The notes below the pieces were generated by a model. That model was given only the letters and a program-made list of their open reading frames with translations, had not been told where the DNA came from and made no database searches. Positions 7,025 through 15,982 of a stretch of DNA of 64,000 nt are shown in pieces. Source of the DNA: Paracoccaceae bacterium (GTDB lineage Bacteria; Pseudomonadota; Alphaproteobacteria; Rhodobacterales; Rhodobacteraceae); the NCBI GenBank assembly GCA_004153385.1, contig SDAL01000005.1:124001-188000 (forward strand), read 5' to 3'. Every line of letters starts with the position of its first letter. Position 1 is the stretch's first letter. A program made the position numbers and the translations under genes.

Positions 7025-9094
7025 ATGATCATGCACCTTCCCCGTTTGACCCTTCTGTTGGCCGGTGCAGGCATCGCTGTGACAGGCGCAGCCCATGCCC
7101 AGCAGGAAGATCGTGTTGTTGTCCTAAGCCCTATCGTGGTGCAGGCCGACGATGTCGCGGGATATGTGGCCGAAGGCGCGCAGGTCGCGAAATCCTCCCT
7201 GCCCGTCAACGAGATGCCCCAATCGATGTCGGTCGTTACCAACGACCAGATCGAGGATCAGGGCGCGACCCGCGTGGGGGCGGCATTGGGCTACACAGCC
7301 GGTATCCTGGCCGAACCTTTCGGCCGCGATCCCCGATTTGACTCGCCGCGCATTCGTGGCTTTGACGCAAATTCCGCCCAGTATGTGAACGGCCTGCGCC
7401 AGGGGCGCTATTTCGGCGCCGCCGCACAGGAGCTGTACGGTCTGCAACAGATCGAGGTCCTGCGCGGCCCGTCCTCCACGGTCTACGGCGCAGGATCGCC
7501 CTTGGGCGTGGTCAACATGGTGCAAAAACGCGCACGGTCTTTCGACTTCGGCGAAATCGGGGTCGGTCTGGACAGCAATGACGGCACACGCCTGTTTTTC
7601 GACACAAACAAGGTGCTATCAGACAGTTTGTCCTTCCGCCTGACCGGCATCGGGCGCAACGACACCACCCAGATTGATGATCTGGATAATAAGGGCGGCT
7701 ATGTTGCAGGGGCGTGGCGTTACACCCCCACCGATGCGACCACCATCGATGTTTTGCTAAACTACACGAAAGACGCCCCCCTTTCCCCGACAGGCATCCC
7801 CTTCGCGCTGACGGAGACGGCCGATGGTGGGGTGCTGCGCGATCTTTATACGGGGCAGAAATCCTTCGATGACAGCGACCGGGAAATGCTGAGCATGGGC
7901 GTCGAGATCAGTCATGATCTCGGGAACGGCTGGACGCTGGGCCAAGGCCTTCGCTACGAGAAATTCAACTGGGACTATCAGGGCACCTATGCCAGCGCAG
8001 TGCTGACGCCCGATACCTTCTCGCGCGGGTCCTCCCGCCAGCGCGAAAACAGCAATACACTCAGTCTCGACACCCGGCTCTCTGGCACCCTTATGACCGG
8101 ACAGGTTGTGCATCAGGTGCTACTCGGCGCCGATATCCGCAAATACGATGCGTTCGAAAGCAGCCAGTTCGGAACGGCACCCGTCTTGAACTGGCGCACT
8201 CCCGACGATGACGGCGCCGGTCCGGTGTTTTCTGTTCCGGCCAATGCAGGCGATGTCGTTTTACGGCAAGCGGGCATCTATGCGCAAAACGAGCTGAGTT
8301 ACGGCAACTGGCGCGGCGTCGCAGGACTGCGATATGATTGGGTCAAACAAGAGGGCAACCGCTACGGCACGCCGTCGGAGTTCAAGGACACGCAGCTGAC
8401 CGGTCGTGCGGGCCTGTCGTATGTCATGGACAAAGGCATCACGCCCTATGCGACCTACTCGACCTCGTTCGATCCGCAGGCCGGCCAGAACATCGACGGC
8501 GATGCGTTGAAACCCACCGAAGGCGAACAGCTGGAGATCGGCGTCAAGTATCGGCCTGCCGGGTTCGACGGGCTGTTCACCGCAGCCCTTTACGATCTGA
8601 CACAAAAGAACGTGAACCGCTCGGTCAACGAGGGTGGCCTGACCGGCACCCGGCAGTTTGGCGAAGTGAAGTCGCGCGGGCTGGAGCTGGAGGCCACAGC
8701 ACAACTGGATGATACGTGGGCGGTCCGCGCCGCTTATGCCTATAACATGACCGAACAGGTCGCGCAGGGCGGCGATGCGCTGGACGGCAACGAACTGGCC
8801 GATGCGCCAAACCATCTGGCCAGCGTCTGGCTGGACCACGACTTGGGCCATGGTATCAGCGCCGGGGCCGGTGTGCGCTACATCGGCAAGCGGTATCGCG
8901 ATGCGGCCAATTCGGGCGCGCTGGACCGCGCCGTGCTGGTCGATCTGGCCCTGCGCTATGAGTGGGACAATATCCGCACCTCTGTGAACGTGTCGAACCT
9001 GACAGACGAGGTCTATCTTGGGGCCTGCGGTTTCTCCTATTGCTCCTATGGCGAGGGGCGCACGGTTTCGGCCAAACTCGCCTATACCTGGTGA
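7025..9094 (+). CDS. TonB-dependent siderophore receptor
   Basis: Outer-membrane receptor for ferric siderophores, driven by TonB-ExbBD. The 689-aa protein has a Sec signal peptide (about residues 1-25, ending AHAQ), a plug domain beginning near residue 55 (NEMPQSMSVVTNDQIED then VLRGPSSTVYGAGSPLGVVN) and a 22-strand-type barrel ending in the usual C-terminal aromatic (AYTW). Length and plug match FhuA/FpvA-type siderophore receptors rather than the larger vitamin B12 or heme receptors. Two starts are possible (7025 and 7031). No siderophore ABC genes are adjacent; the downstream region is disrupted by mobile DNA, so partner genes may have been lost. Confidence 0.92.
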   Translation: MIMHLPRLTLLLAGAGIAVTGAAHAQQEDRVVVLSPIVVQADDVAGYVAEGAQVAKSSLPVNEMPQSMSVVTNDQIEDQGATRVGAALGYTAGILAEPFGRDPRFDSPRIRGFDANSAQYVNGLRQGRYFGAAAQELYGLQQIEVLRGPSSTVYGAGSPLGVVNMVQKRARSFDFGEIGVGLDSNDGTRLFFDTNKVLSDSLSFRLTGIGRNDTTQIDDLDNKGGYVAGAWRYTPTDATTIDVLLNYTKDAPLSPTGIPFALTETADGGVLRDLYTGQKSFDDSDREMLSMGVEISHDLGNGWTLGQGLRYEKFNWDYQGTYASAVLTPDTFSRGSSRQRENSNTLSLDTRLSGTLMTGQVVHQVLLGADIRKYDAFESSQFGTAPVLNWRTPDDDGAGPVFSVPANAGDVVLRQAGIYAQNELSYGNWRGVAGLRYDWVKQEGNRYGTPSEFKDTQLTGRAGLSYVMDKGITPYATYSTSFDPQAGQNIDGDALKPTEGEQLEIGVKYRPAGFDGLFTAALYDLTQKNVNRSVNEGGLTGTRQFGEVKSRGLELEATAQLDDTWAVRAAYAYNMTEQVAQGGDALDGNELADAPNHLASVWLDHDLGHGISAGAGVRYIGKRYRDAANSGALDRAVLVDLALRYEWDNIRTSVNVSNLTDEVYLGACGFSYCSYGEGRTVSAKLAYTW

Positions 9095-9298
9095 TCCCGT
9101 CAGGCCACCACGCTGCGCCAGTGTGATCGCCACCGGCGCGGGGCGGGGCGGGGCAGAAATACTGGGCTGTGGCTGTGATATCCCAGCCCTGCGTGCGCCC
9201 TGTGCCCGCCCCGCATAATCTTGGGCCACGGGACCGCACACCGGGGGGAATACGGCCCGATACATCGGGCGCACCACCGAAGATCAAAGGGCCTGACG

Positions 9299-9664
9299 CC
9301 GCCGCTGGCGGCGCATCACGAAGATCACCAGTAGGGCTACAAAAACCACACCGACGGCCATCCAAGACACGCACACTGTTCAGCAGGTTCGATGTGGGTC
9401 CGCCGCGTCTGATCAGGGCCACGTCTTCTGGCTGCAGATCGAACGCCTTTGCGCCGAAGGTTGCGCCTGCGTCATGCGCAAGTGCGGCGGTTTCTTGATC
9501 ACTCAAAGCGTTGAAAGCATTTGTCTGGGTGCCGAAAGACGACATGAACACATGTTCATCTGCGGTTTTGCGGTCGATCCCATTGAGCACGGTGGCAACG
9601 AAGTTGGCGCGGATGGACCTGCCGTGGCCGAGGTATGAAACAGGCTCGGACAGCACCGATCTTT
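9299..9664 (-). pseudogene. 3' fragment of a membrane-anchored protein, truncated by an IS element
   Basis: On the minus strand a coding-like frame runs from the element boundary (VSYLGHGRSIRANFVATVL, then FMSSFGTQTNAFNALSDQE and LQPEDVALIRRGG) to about 9375. A shifted frame then continues with one clear transmembrane helix (MAVGVVFVALLVIFVMRR) and ends RQRRRQAL before a stop. The helix followed by an Arg-rich tail looks like a real C-terminal membrane anchor, so a frameshift is likely. The N-terminal part is missing at the edge of the IS3-type element. I do not recognise the family. Confidence 0.5.
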
Positions 9665-9688
9665 GGGGGGGCGGACAAAAAGCTGGAC
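9665..9688 (+). repeat. Left terminal inverted repeat of the IS3-type element
   Basis: Twenty-four bases beginning with seven G, then CGGACAAAAAGCTGGAC. Matches the inverted right end at 21 of 24 positions. Confidence 0.75.
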
Positions 9689-9693
9689 TGTTT

Positions 9694-10245
9694 TCACGGC
9701 ATAAGGCCGGGGCTTTTGCGGTATTCGATTGGGGTTTTGCCCCCAAGGGATATCTTGATGCGTGGCTCGTTATACCAGCGGATACAGGCGTCAACCTCGT
9801 CAATAAACTGAGCCGCGGTGAAGGCCCGCCACTCCCGAGGAGAGAAGACCTCCGTCTTCAGGCACCCGAAGACGCCTTCGCAAGCGGCATTGTCTTGCAA
9901 GCGCGCCTTTCGTGACATCGAACGAACGCGCTTTGCTGCGTCGATACGTTCCACCCAAGCCCTCAGCGTGACCCGTCCAGAATAGCCTAACGCACGCAGC
10001 CTCCATGAAATACAGCGCCCCTGACCGGCATAATGCTCCAACGCCACCTGCTTTTGTACCTTTAAGAATTCAGGCAGGCGCGACACAGAATGTATCTGAA
10101 ACCCCTGCCAATGTTCATATTCTCGATGCCAGCCTTTCAAGGCAGTCTTCGTCGGAGACCCCAACTCACGGATGGTGGCCCGCACGCGCTTGCCGAGCTG
10201 GATATAAACCCCAACTGCGCGCAGTCTATCTTCGTAGCCATACAT
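9694..10245 (-). pseudogene. IS3-type transposase with internal deletion (OrfA start fused to OrfB end)
   Basis: The N-terminal half reads MYGYEDRLRAVGVYIQLGKR with a helix-turn-helix (ATIRELGSPTKTALKGWHRE) typical of OrfA of IS3-group elements. After about residue 115 it switches directly to the OrfB C-terminal blocks DNAACEGVFGCLKTE, FIDEVDACIRWYN and PRIKISLGGKTPIEYR. The DDE residues before the final E are absent. The junction keeps the frame, so the product is a 183-aa chimera that could bind DNA but not catalyse transposition. Confidence 0.8.
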
Positions 10246-10262
10246 GAACTATCTCCAAGATC

Positions 10263-10286
10263 GTCCAACTTTTCGTCCGCACCCCC
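10263..10286 (-). repeat. Right terminal inverted repeat of the IS3-type element
   Basis: On the minus strand reads five G, then TGCGGACGAAAAGTTGGAC. It lies 18 bp upstream of the transposase start, as expected for an IS3-group left end relative to OrfA. Confidence 0.75.
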
Positions 10287-10825
10287 GCCGGGGCCGTTCT
10301 CGGTAACAATCAACAGTAAGACGGCCATTTTCCGGACCAAGGCAACCTTGCTCTTGATCTGATGGCGCATGCCACGCCGATCTGTGGCCGCGTTATAGCA
10401 CATGACTGCAAACCTGCGCGCCGTCACGTTGATCGCGCCATGAATGTCCTTCACCCCCTTCCCTTTTCCGAGCCTGACCCAAGCTTTTGCAACATGAAGG
10501 CAGGTATGCGTTAGAAACGGCAGTGTTCTCGTGTGCATTTATAACGAAACAAGACGGGATACAGGTCAAGTATGCATACACAAATGAGCAGAGATACGCA
10601 TCATCCACACGCCGAAAAAATTACCGTTCATCTTCGATGCTCGTCACGTGCTCCTTAAAATTCACTCATAAAAATCAGAAAAATATGGACGTAATTATCA
10701 AATTCCCCTCACTTTCATGAAAATACATAAACCATATTAATGCGTTACATAAAACTTCACAAAAATGTTGATCTCGTGTGCAATATTTGCAAAATTTGTG
10801 ATGCAATCAACGACGTGAGGATAAC
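10287..10825. other. Gene-free interval upstream of the organophosphate locus
   Basis: About 540 bp without a supported gene. From about 10530 to 10820 the DNA is AT-rich, as in a promoter region. The last 60 bases before the phosphatase start contain GCAA-TAT-TTGC and a repeated TTTGCAAAATTTG-like pattern that could bind a regulator. A minus-strand frame at about 10290-10500 (VALVRKMAVLLLI) faintly resembles the tail of an IS110-type transposase but is too weak to call. Confidence 0.5.
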
Positions 10826-11644
10826 ATGGAGAGCAGCGAAGACATTCGGGAAAGAGAGGCGTTTCTACAAGACGTCCTGCGCTCTGCGGGGGAGATCGTG
10901 AAGCGTGGTTTCGACAGCCGAAGCGCGGCGGACTGGGCGATGAAGGGGCCACAGGACTACCTCACCGAAACCGATGCAGCCTCGGAAAAACATATCCGCG
11001 AAAAGATCCTGTCGCGTTTCCCCGAGGATAGTGTTTTTGGCGAGGAAGACGGGGGCGATATCGGTGTGCGCGCTTGGATTGTCGATCCGATTGACGGCAC
11101 TGCGAATTTTGCGCGCGGGCTGCCGCATTTCTGCATCTCGATAAGCTATGTCGTTGATCGCGAGCCGGTTCTGGGGGGGATCTATAATCCGGTGAGCGAC
11201 GAGATTTACCTCGCCCGCCGGACGCATGGTGCAACGCTGAACGGCAAGCCACTAAGCGTTTCGACGGCAACCGATCCGCAGGCCGCAACGGTCGAAATGG
11301 GATGGTCGACGCGGGTGGCGCTGGAAGAATATCTCGACGTGATGACAGCTCTTTTGGAGCGTGGCTTCAACGTGCGGCGCTGTGGGTCGGGGGCGCTGGC
11401 GCTTGCGCAGGTCGCTGACGGGCGATCCGACGCCTATGTCGAACTTCATATGAATTCATGGGATTGCATTGCGGGCCTGTTGTTGGTGTCCGAAGCCGGA
11501 GGGGCGGTATGCACCTATTTTTCAACCGGCGACCTGAGAGAGGGCGGGCGCATCCTTGCCACGACCCCGGGCATTGCTGACGCCCTGAAACACGACAGCG
11601 CGACCGCGCTGATCGAGCCGCACAGACAGGCCGTCAGGGCCTGA
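10826..11644 (+). CDS. Inositol-monophosphatase-family phosphatase
   Basis: Mg-dependent, Li-sensitive-type phosphatase (SuhB/HisN/CysQ superfamily, 272 aa) that removes phosphate from inositol phosphate or a related small organophosphate. All metal-site motifs are present: GEEDG (72-76), WIVDPIDGTANFARGLPHF (84-102, with D87 and D90) and WDCIAG (212-217, D213). LTETD at 46-50 is also conserved. There is no signal peptide, so it acts in the cytoplasm. It is the first gene of a same-strand run that continues with an ABC importer 34 bp downstream and further phosphatases. The context favours a catabolic substrate imported by that transporter rather than housekeeping inositol or histidine metabolism. 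Confidence 0.9.
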   Translation: MESSEDIREREAFLQDVLRSAGEIVKRGFDSRSAADWAMKGPQDYLTETDAASEKHIREKILSRFPEDSVFGEEDGGDIGVRAWIVDPIDGTANFARGLPHFCISISYVVDREPVLGGIYNPVSDEIYLARRTHGATLNGKPLSVSTATDPQAATVEMGWSTRVALEEYLDVMTALLERGFNVRRCGSGALALAQVADGRSDAYVELHMNSWDCIAGLLLVSEAGGAVCTYFSTGDLREGGRILATTPGIADALKHDSATALIEPHRQAVRA

Positions 11645-11678
11645 TCTCAAGACTGCACCGCCGTGCGAGGGAGGAGAC

Positions 11679-13496
11679 ATGGCACTTACAGGAGAAATGA
11701 CGGCGGGGGCCAGAGCCGGACGCTTGCGCCGGTTCGGGGCCGCCATGGTGACACCGGAGCGACTGATCGCGGTGGCGTTGGCTGCGCTTTTGGCGTTTCT
11801 CGTGCTGGCACCGCTGGCCGAGCTGATCCGCGAGACGCTGAGTGTTCAGCCTTATGACAAAGCTTACCTGCCGGGACAGGAGATCGGCAGTTTTACCACC
11901 TTCCACTACGAACGGGTGTTCTCGGGGCGCATGTCGACGGCGCTGTTCTACAAACCCTTCGTCAACTCACTGATCACGGCCTTCGGGGCGACGGTTTTGT
12001 GCCTTTTGCTCGGGGCCGCGCTGGCGTGGGTGGTGGTCCGCACCAACGTGCCGTTTCGCGAAACGGTCAACACGATGATCGTGGTGCCCTATATGCTGCC
12101 ATCGTGGGTCATGGCGCTGGCATGGCTGACCTTCTTCAAAAACGACCGTCTGGGCGGATCGTCAGGTGTGTTCGTGTATCTTTTCGGCATACAGCCGCCG
12201 GACTGGATGGCCTTCGGGGCGCTGCCCATCATCATTTGCCTGGCCGCGCATTACTACGTCTATGCCTACCTGATCCTGTCAGGCGCCCTGAGCACCGTGG
12301 ACAGCCAGCTCGAGGAAGCAGGCGCCATCGCCGGACTGTCGCGTCTGCGCCAGTTCGCCTCCATCACCCTGCCGCTGGTTCTGCCCGCACTCGGGTCGGC
12401 CGTGGTCATGACATTCATCCGTGTGGTGGGCTCGTTTGGCACACCGGCGGTGCTTGGCATGCCGGTGCGCTACTTCACCCTGCCCACGCAGATCTATGCG
12501 GCCATCGGGTCGCGCAACGTTGGTGACGGTTATCTGCTGGCGCTCGTCCTTGTGGTCATGGCGGTTTTATTCATCTGGATCAACCAGCGCATGATCGGCG
12601 TGCGCAAGAGCTTTGTCACCATGTCCGGCAAAGGCGCGCGCTCAAAGACCATCGACCTCGGGCCGGCACGATGGCTGGTGCTGGGGCTTGTGGTGATGCT
12701 GTTGGTTTTCACCGTGATCCTCCCCATCGGCCTTTTGTTACTGGAATCGCTTTCAAAGACCGCTGGCAACTACGACCTGTCCAATCTTACGCTGCATTAC
12801 TGGTTTGGTGAACGCGGCGGGGTCAACGCGCTGTATCCCGGTGTCTTCCACAACCCCCAGATCCTCGGGGCGGCATGGAACTCCATCCGTCTGGCGGTTT
12901 GTGTGGCGCTGATGACAGGCATTCTTGGCTTCCTTGTGGGCTATGTGGTGGTGCGCACGCGGGGCAGCATGGCGTCGAAGGCACTGGAGACATCGGCCTT
13001 CTTGCCATATATCTTCCCGTCCGTGGCCTTCGGCGCGATCTACATAGGCATGTTCTCAAAACCCATCGGCCCGATGCCCGCGCTTTACGGCACATTTGCG
13101 CTGTTGGTGCTGATCTCTGCGGTCAAGAACCTGCCCTATACCTCGCGCACAGGCATCGCGGCTCTTCTACAAATCGACAAATCGCTGGAGGAAGCCGCGC
13201 GCACCCAAGGCATCGGCTGGGGTACACGCGTGCGGCGCATCGTGATCCCGCTCGCCTCGAACGGGCTGATGTCGGGGATGTTGCTAAGCTTTATCGGCAC
13301 CATGCGCGAGCTTTCGTTGATTATTTTGCTGGTGACGCCATCGACGGCGGTGCTGGCAAGCGTGATCTACACCTACCAGACCGACGACGTCCCGCAACTG
13401 ATCGGCGCGGCCACCTTGCTGTTGGTGCTGCTGGTGGTCGGCTTCAACATCCTGTTCAGGCTGGTGTTCCGGAACGCGAAATTGGGGTTCGCCTGA
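11679..13496 (+). CDS. Fbp/Afu-type ABC transporter permease (two fused permease domains)
   Basis: Inner-membrane permease of 605 aa formed by two concatenated BPD_transp_1 domains, as in FbpB/AfuB and PhnU-type importers. Each half has the cytoplasmic EAA loop: QLEEAGAIAGLSRLRQF in the first (about residues 210-226) and LEEAARTQGIGWGTRVRRI in the second. GGAGG precedes the ATG by six bases. It is followed by its binding protein (46 bp) and ATPase. Relatives move ferric iron, spermidine, 2-aminoethylphosphonate or sugar phosphates (AfuABC), so the fold alone does not give the substrate. The neighbouring phosphatase genes favour a phosphorylated solute. Confidence 0.88.
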   Translation: MALTGEMTAGARAGRLRRFGAAMVTPERLIAVALAALLAFLVLAPLAELIRETLSVQPYDKAYLPGQEIGSFTTFHYERVFSGRMSTALFYKPFVNSLITAFGATVLCLLLGAALAWVVVRTNVPFRETVNTMIVVPYMLPSWVMALAWLTFFKNDRLGGSSGVFVYLFGIQPPDWMAFGALPIIICLAAHYYVYAYLILSGALSTVDSQLEEAGAIAGLSRLRQFASITLPLVLPALGSAVVMTFIRVVGSFGTPAVLGMPVRYFTLPTQIYAAIGSRNVGDGYLLALVLVVMAVLFIWINQRMIGVRKSFVTMSGKGARSKTIDLGPARWLVLGLVVMLLVFTVILPIGLLLLESLSKTAGNYDLSNLTLHYWFGERGGVNALYPGVFHNPQILGAAWNSIRLAVCVALMTGILGFLVGYVVVRTRGSMASKALETSAFLPYIFPSVAFGAIYIGMFSKPIGPMPALYGTFALLVLISAVKNLPYTSRTGIAALLQIDKSLEEAARTQGIGWGTRVRRIVIPLASNGLMSGMLLSFIGTMRELSLIILLVTPSTAVLASVIYTYQTDDVPQLIGAATLLLVLLVVGFNILFRLVFRNAKLGFA

Positions 13497-13542
13497 GGGA
13501 GGCGCATCCGTAACCAAAACACCGCATGGAGGAGGAGAAACC

Positions 13543-14763
13543 ATGACAATCAGGACCATTATCCTTGCCGGAACACTCGCAGCGCTGCCCGCCATCGCTT
13601 CGGCACAAGACACGGACATCGAGGCATGGATGGAGCGGGCGCAGCTTGGCGCCCACCAGCCCGAAACCGAAGACTGGGCCGCAATCGGGGAGGCCGCCAA
13701 GGAGGAAGGCGCGCTGACGGTTTACGCGTCATCGTCCACGATCAGCGCGGTCGCAGAGGATTTCATGAAGCTCTATCCCGAGATCGAGGTAAGCGCCTTC
13801 GATCTCGGGTCCGAGAAAACGATCGAGAAGTTGATGCGCGAACATCAGGCGGGGCTTTATAATGTCGATGTGGTCAACACCGGCGGTGCGGCCCAAATGG
13901 TCTATGAGCTGCTGCCGCAAAACAGCATCGTCAATTACGTGCCACGCTATCTGGCCGATGACATCCCGCAGGCCCTGCAGCAGCCGTTGCTGACCCAGAT
14001 GGTCGAGGCCACCGTGCTGTTTTATAACACCGAAACCTATCCAGACGGCCCGCCGATCAGCAACATATGGGAGCTGACCGAACCCGAATGGTCCAAGCGT
14101 GTGGGTATGAAAAGCCCTCTGGGGTCGCTGACGACGCTTGCGCTCATTGCCAATCTGGTCGAGCATGGCGACCAATTTGCGCAAGCGTATGAAAGCTACG
14201 CTGGCAAGCCGCTGGTGTATTCCGAGGGCATCGACAACGGTGCCTACGAGTTCTTTCACCGGCTGATCGGCAACGATCTGGTGATCTACGGCTCGGGATC
14301 AAAGCTTGCGGCAGCCTCTGGCATGACAGGGCAAGAGGCCCCGCCGATCACCTTCTCGTCGATGCACTACATAAACAAGAACGACAGCGACGGCTACAAG
14401 AACGCCATCCTCTACAATTTGGAACCGTCGGGGGTGTTTGCCTACTCCACCTATACCGCGATCGCAGGGCGCGCGCCCCATCCCAACGCAGCCAAGCTAT
14501 TTGTCGCCTTCCAGATGGGATCTCAGGCACTGAGCGCCGACACGGTCATCGACGGGCCGCCACGCGCGGGCAAAAACCTCGAACTGCTCGAAGGCATGGC
14601 GCCTTACTTCAAAGTCGGCACATTCTCGCCGCGCGATGATGTGCCGGTGCCCGCAGGTGCCGAAGACTGGCCCGAGGTAAACAAGTTCTGGGGCACCGCG
14701 GCCTTCCAGCGCGACAATGTCGCGCGGGTTGCCGATTTCTGGGTCTATGAAACCAGCCAGTAA
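13543..14763 (+). CDS. Fbp/Afu-type ABC transporter periplasmic binding protein
   Basis: Periplasmic solute-binding protein (406 aa) of the type-2 iron/phosphonate/sugar-phosphate cluster. A Sec signal peptide is clear (MTIRTIILAGTLAALPAIAS, cleavage after ASA). The mature part starts with the cluster's typical strand GALTVYASSSTISAV and has EKTIEKLMREHQAGLYNVDV followed by VEATVLFYNTE at the hinge. It is longer than classic FbpA (about 310 aa). The iron-liganding pair of tyrosines of FbpA is not obvious, which argues mildly against ferric iron. It lies between its permease and ATPase genes, with a GGAGGAGGAG ribosome site. Confidence 0.88.
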   Translation: MTIRTIILAGTLAALPAIASAQDTDIEAWMERAQLGAHQPETEDWAAIGEAAKEEGALTVYASSSTISAVAEDFMKLYPEIEVSAFDLGSEKTIEKLMREHQAGLYNVDVVNTGGAAQMVYELLPQNSIVNYVPRYLADDIPQALQQPLLTQMVEATVLFYNTETYPDGPPISNIWELTEPEWSKRVGMKSPLGSLTTLALIANLVEHGDQFAQAYESYAGKPLVYSEGIDNGAYEFFHRLIGNDLVIYGSGSKLAAASGMTGQEAPPITFSSMHYINKNDSDGYKNAILYNLEPSGVFAYSTYTAIAGRAPHPNAAKLFVAFQMGSQALSADTVIDGPPRAGKNLELLEGMAPYFKVGTFSPRDDVPVPAGAEDWPEVNKFWGTAAFQRDNVARVADFWVYETSQ

Positions 14764-14781
14764 CGCCAGAACGCATGGCGC

Positions 14782-14803
14782 GTGCGGGGGTGCGCCCCCG
14801 CGC
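14782..14803 (+). terminator. GC-rich hairpin between binding-protein and ATPase genes
   Basis: GCGGGGG (14784-14790) pairs perfectly with CCCCCGC (14795-14801) across a 4-base loop, with two further pairs outside. No U-tract follows, so it is more likely a processing or stability element that keeps binding-protein mRNA in excess over the downstream genes than a full terminator. Confidence 0.5.
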
Positions 14804-14809
14804 AGTCGA

Positions 14810-14840
14810 CAGGCAACAGGCAACAGGCAACAGGCAACAG
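14810..14840 (+). repeat. 7-bp tandem repeat (CAGGCAA) upstream of ATPase gene
   Basis: Four full copies of CAGGCAA plus a partial fifth run directly into the GGAGG ribosome site of the ATPase gene at 14852. A 7-bp unit can gain or lose copies by strand slippage, changing the distance between the upstream hairpin and the ribosome site. Confidence 0.9.
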
Positions 14841-14851
14841 GGAGGATTATC

Positions 14852-15976
14852 ATGAGCGAAGTCAGCTTGAACGGCATCACCAAATATTACGGCGGATATC
14901 TTGCACTACCGGAAATGAACCTGACCATTGAAAAAGGGCAGTTTGTCACGCTTCTGGGCCCCTCGGGCTGCGGCAAGACGACGACGCTGCGCATTATCGC
15001 AGGGCTCGAAACACCCAGTTCCGGTGATTTGCATTTGTCAGGGCGTTGCGTGTTTTCGGACACAACACATAAGAACATTCCCCCCGAAAAGCGCGGCCTT
15101 GGCTTCATTTTCCAAAGCTACGCGCTTTGGCCCAACATGACGGTAGAGCGCAATATCACCTTGGCGCTGCGTCAGGCGAAGATGCCAAAGCCGGAAATTG
15201 CCGAGCGGCTGAAACAGGCACTGCACAAGGTGCAGCTTGAAGGATTGCACGACCGTTATCCTTCCGAGCTGTCTGGCGGCCAGCAGCAGCGCGTCGCCGT
15301 GGCGCGCCTTATCGCCGCGCGCAATGGTATCTTGCTCATGGACGAGCCGTTGTCGAACCTCGATGCGGTGCTGCGCACAGAAATGCGCGCCGAGCTCAAG
15401 CGCCTCTCGCGCGAATTGAAGGCCACCACCGTGTACGTCACCCACGACCAGGTCGAGGCGCTAACCATGTCCGACCTGATCGTGGTGATGAACAACGGGC
15501 GCATCCAGCAGGCCGGCACACCCTATGAAATCTATCATCATCCAGCGAACCTGTTTGTCGCCGAATTCATCGGCGATCCCAAGGTGAACCTGTTTGATGC
15601 GACGGCCACATGGCGCGATGGTATGCTGCGAATATCGGGAGAGGGTGTCGATTTTCAGGCGGCGGATTGTGAATATACCGGCGGCGCGGTGCGGGTGGCC
15701 GTGCGCCCCGAACATCTGCGCATCCAAACATCGCCGCGCGAAGGCGGGATCGAGGCGCGCATCGACGTGGTGCAGCCCACCGGCTCGCAGACCATCGTGA
15801 GCCTCGATCTGGCAGGACAGCGGGTCACCGCGCTGGTGGCGCAATTTCGCGAAAGCTGGCGGCAAGACCGTGTCTGGCTCGACTTTGATCCCGCCCACGC
15901 AATGGTCTTTGATGCCTCCAGCCAAGAAAACATCCGGCGCCCTATGGATGCCCAAAACAGCATCGCCGCGGAGTAA
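14852..15976 (+). CDS. Fbp/Afu-type ABC transporter ATPase
   Basis: Cytoplasmic ATPase of 374 aa that energises the preceding permease. Walker A GPSGCGKTT (about residues 36-44), Q-loop FIFQSYALWPNM, signature LSGGQQQRVAVARL, Walker B ILLMDEPLSNLDA and switch VYVTHDQVEA are complete. The C-terminal about 120 residues form the TOBE/MOP-type regulatory domain. The start is the ATG at 14852, with GGAGG seven bases before it; open frame further upstream covers the hairpin and repeat and is not expected to be translated. It is followed 6 bp later by the phosphatase gene. Confidence 0.92.
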   Translation: MSEVSLNGITKYYGGYLALPEMNLTIEKGQFVTLLGPSGCGKTTTLRIIAGLETPSSGDLHLSGRCVFSDTTHKNIPPEKRGLGFIFQSYALWPNMTVERNITLALRQAKMPKPEIAERLKQALHKVQLEGLHDRYPSELSGGQQQRVAVARLIAARNGILLMDEPLSNLDAVLRTEMRAELKRLSRELKATTVYVTHDQVEALTMSDLIVVMNNGRIQQAGTPYEIYHHPANLFVAEFIGDPKVNLFDATATWRDGMLRISGEGVDFQAADCEYTGGAVRVAVRPEHLRIQTSPREGGIEARIDVVQPTGSQTIVSLDLAGQRVTALVAQFRESWRQDRVWLDFDPAHAMVFDASSQENIRRPMDAQNSIAAE

Positions 15977-15982
15977 CCCCTC

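Larger units (their letters stand above)
9665..10286 (-). mobile_element. Non-autonomous, internally deleted IS3-family element
   Basis: A 622-bp element bounded by 24-bp terminal inverted repeats (9665-9688 and 10263-10286) that differ at only three positions; both contain GCGGAC-N-AAAAG-N-TGGAC. It encloses one 183-aa frame that joins the start of an IS3-type OrfA to the end of OrfB. A complete element of this type is about 1.2-1.5 kb, so most of the catalytic core has been deleted while both ends were retained. It cannot transpose alone but might be mobilised by a full-length relative. No clear target duplication is visible. Confidence 0.8.

Noticed and set aside
8261-9277. 338-codon open frame on the minus strand
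   Set aside because: Opposite the barrel of the TonB-dependent receptor; no domain content.
10290-10500. Possible IS110-type transposase tail on the minus strand
   Set aside because: Only VALVRKMAVLLLI resembles the family; no second motif or end repeat, so not called.
14810-14840. CRISPR-like array
   Set aside because: Units are 7 bp without spacers; a simple tandem repeat. No CRISPR repeats or cas genes in the window.
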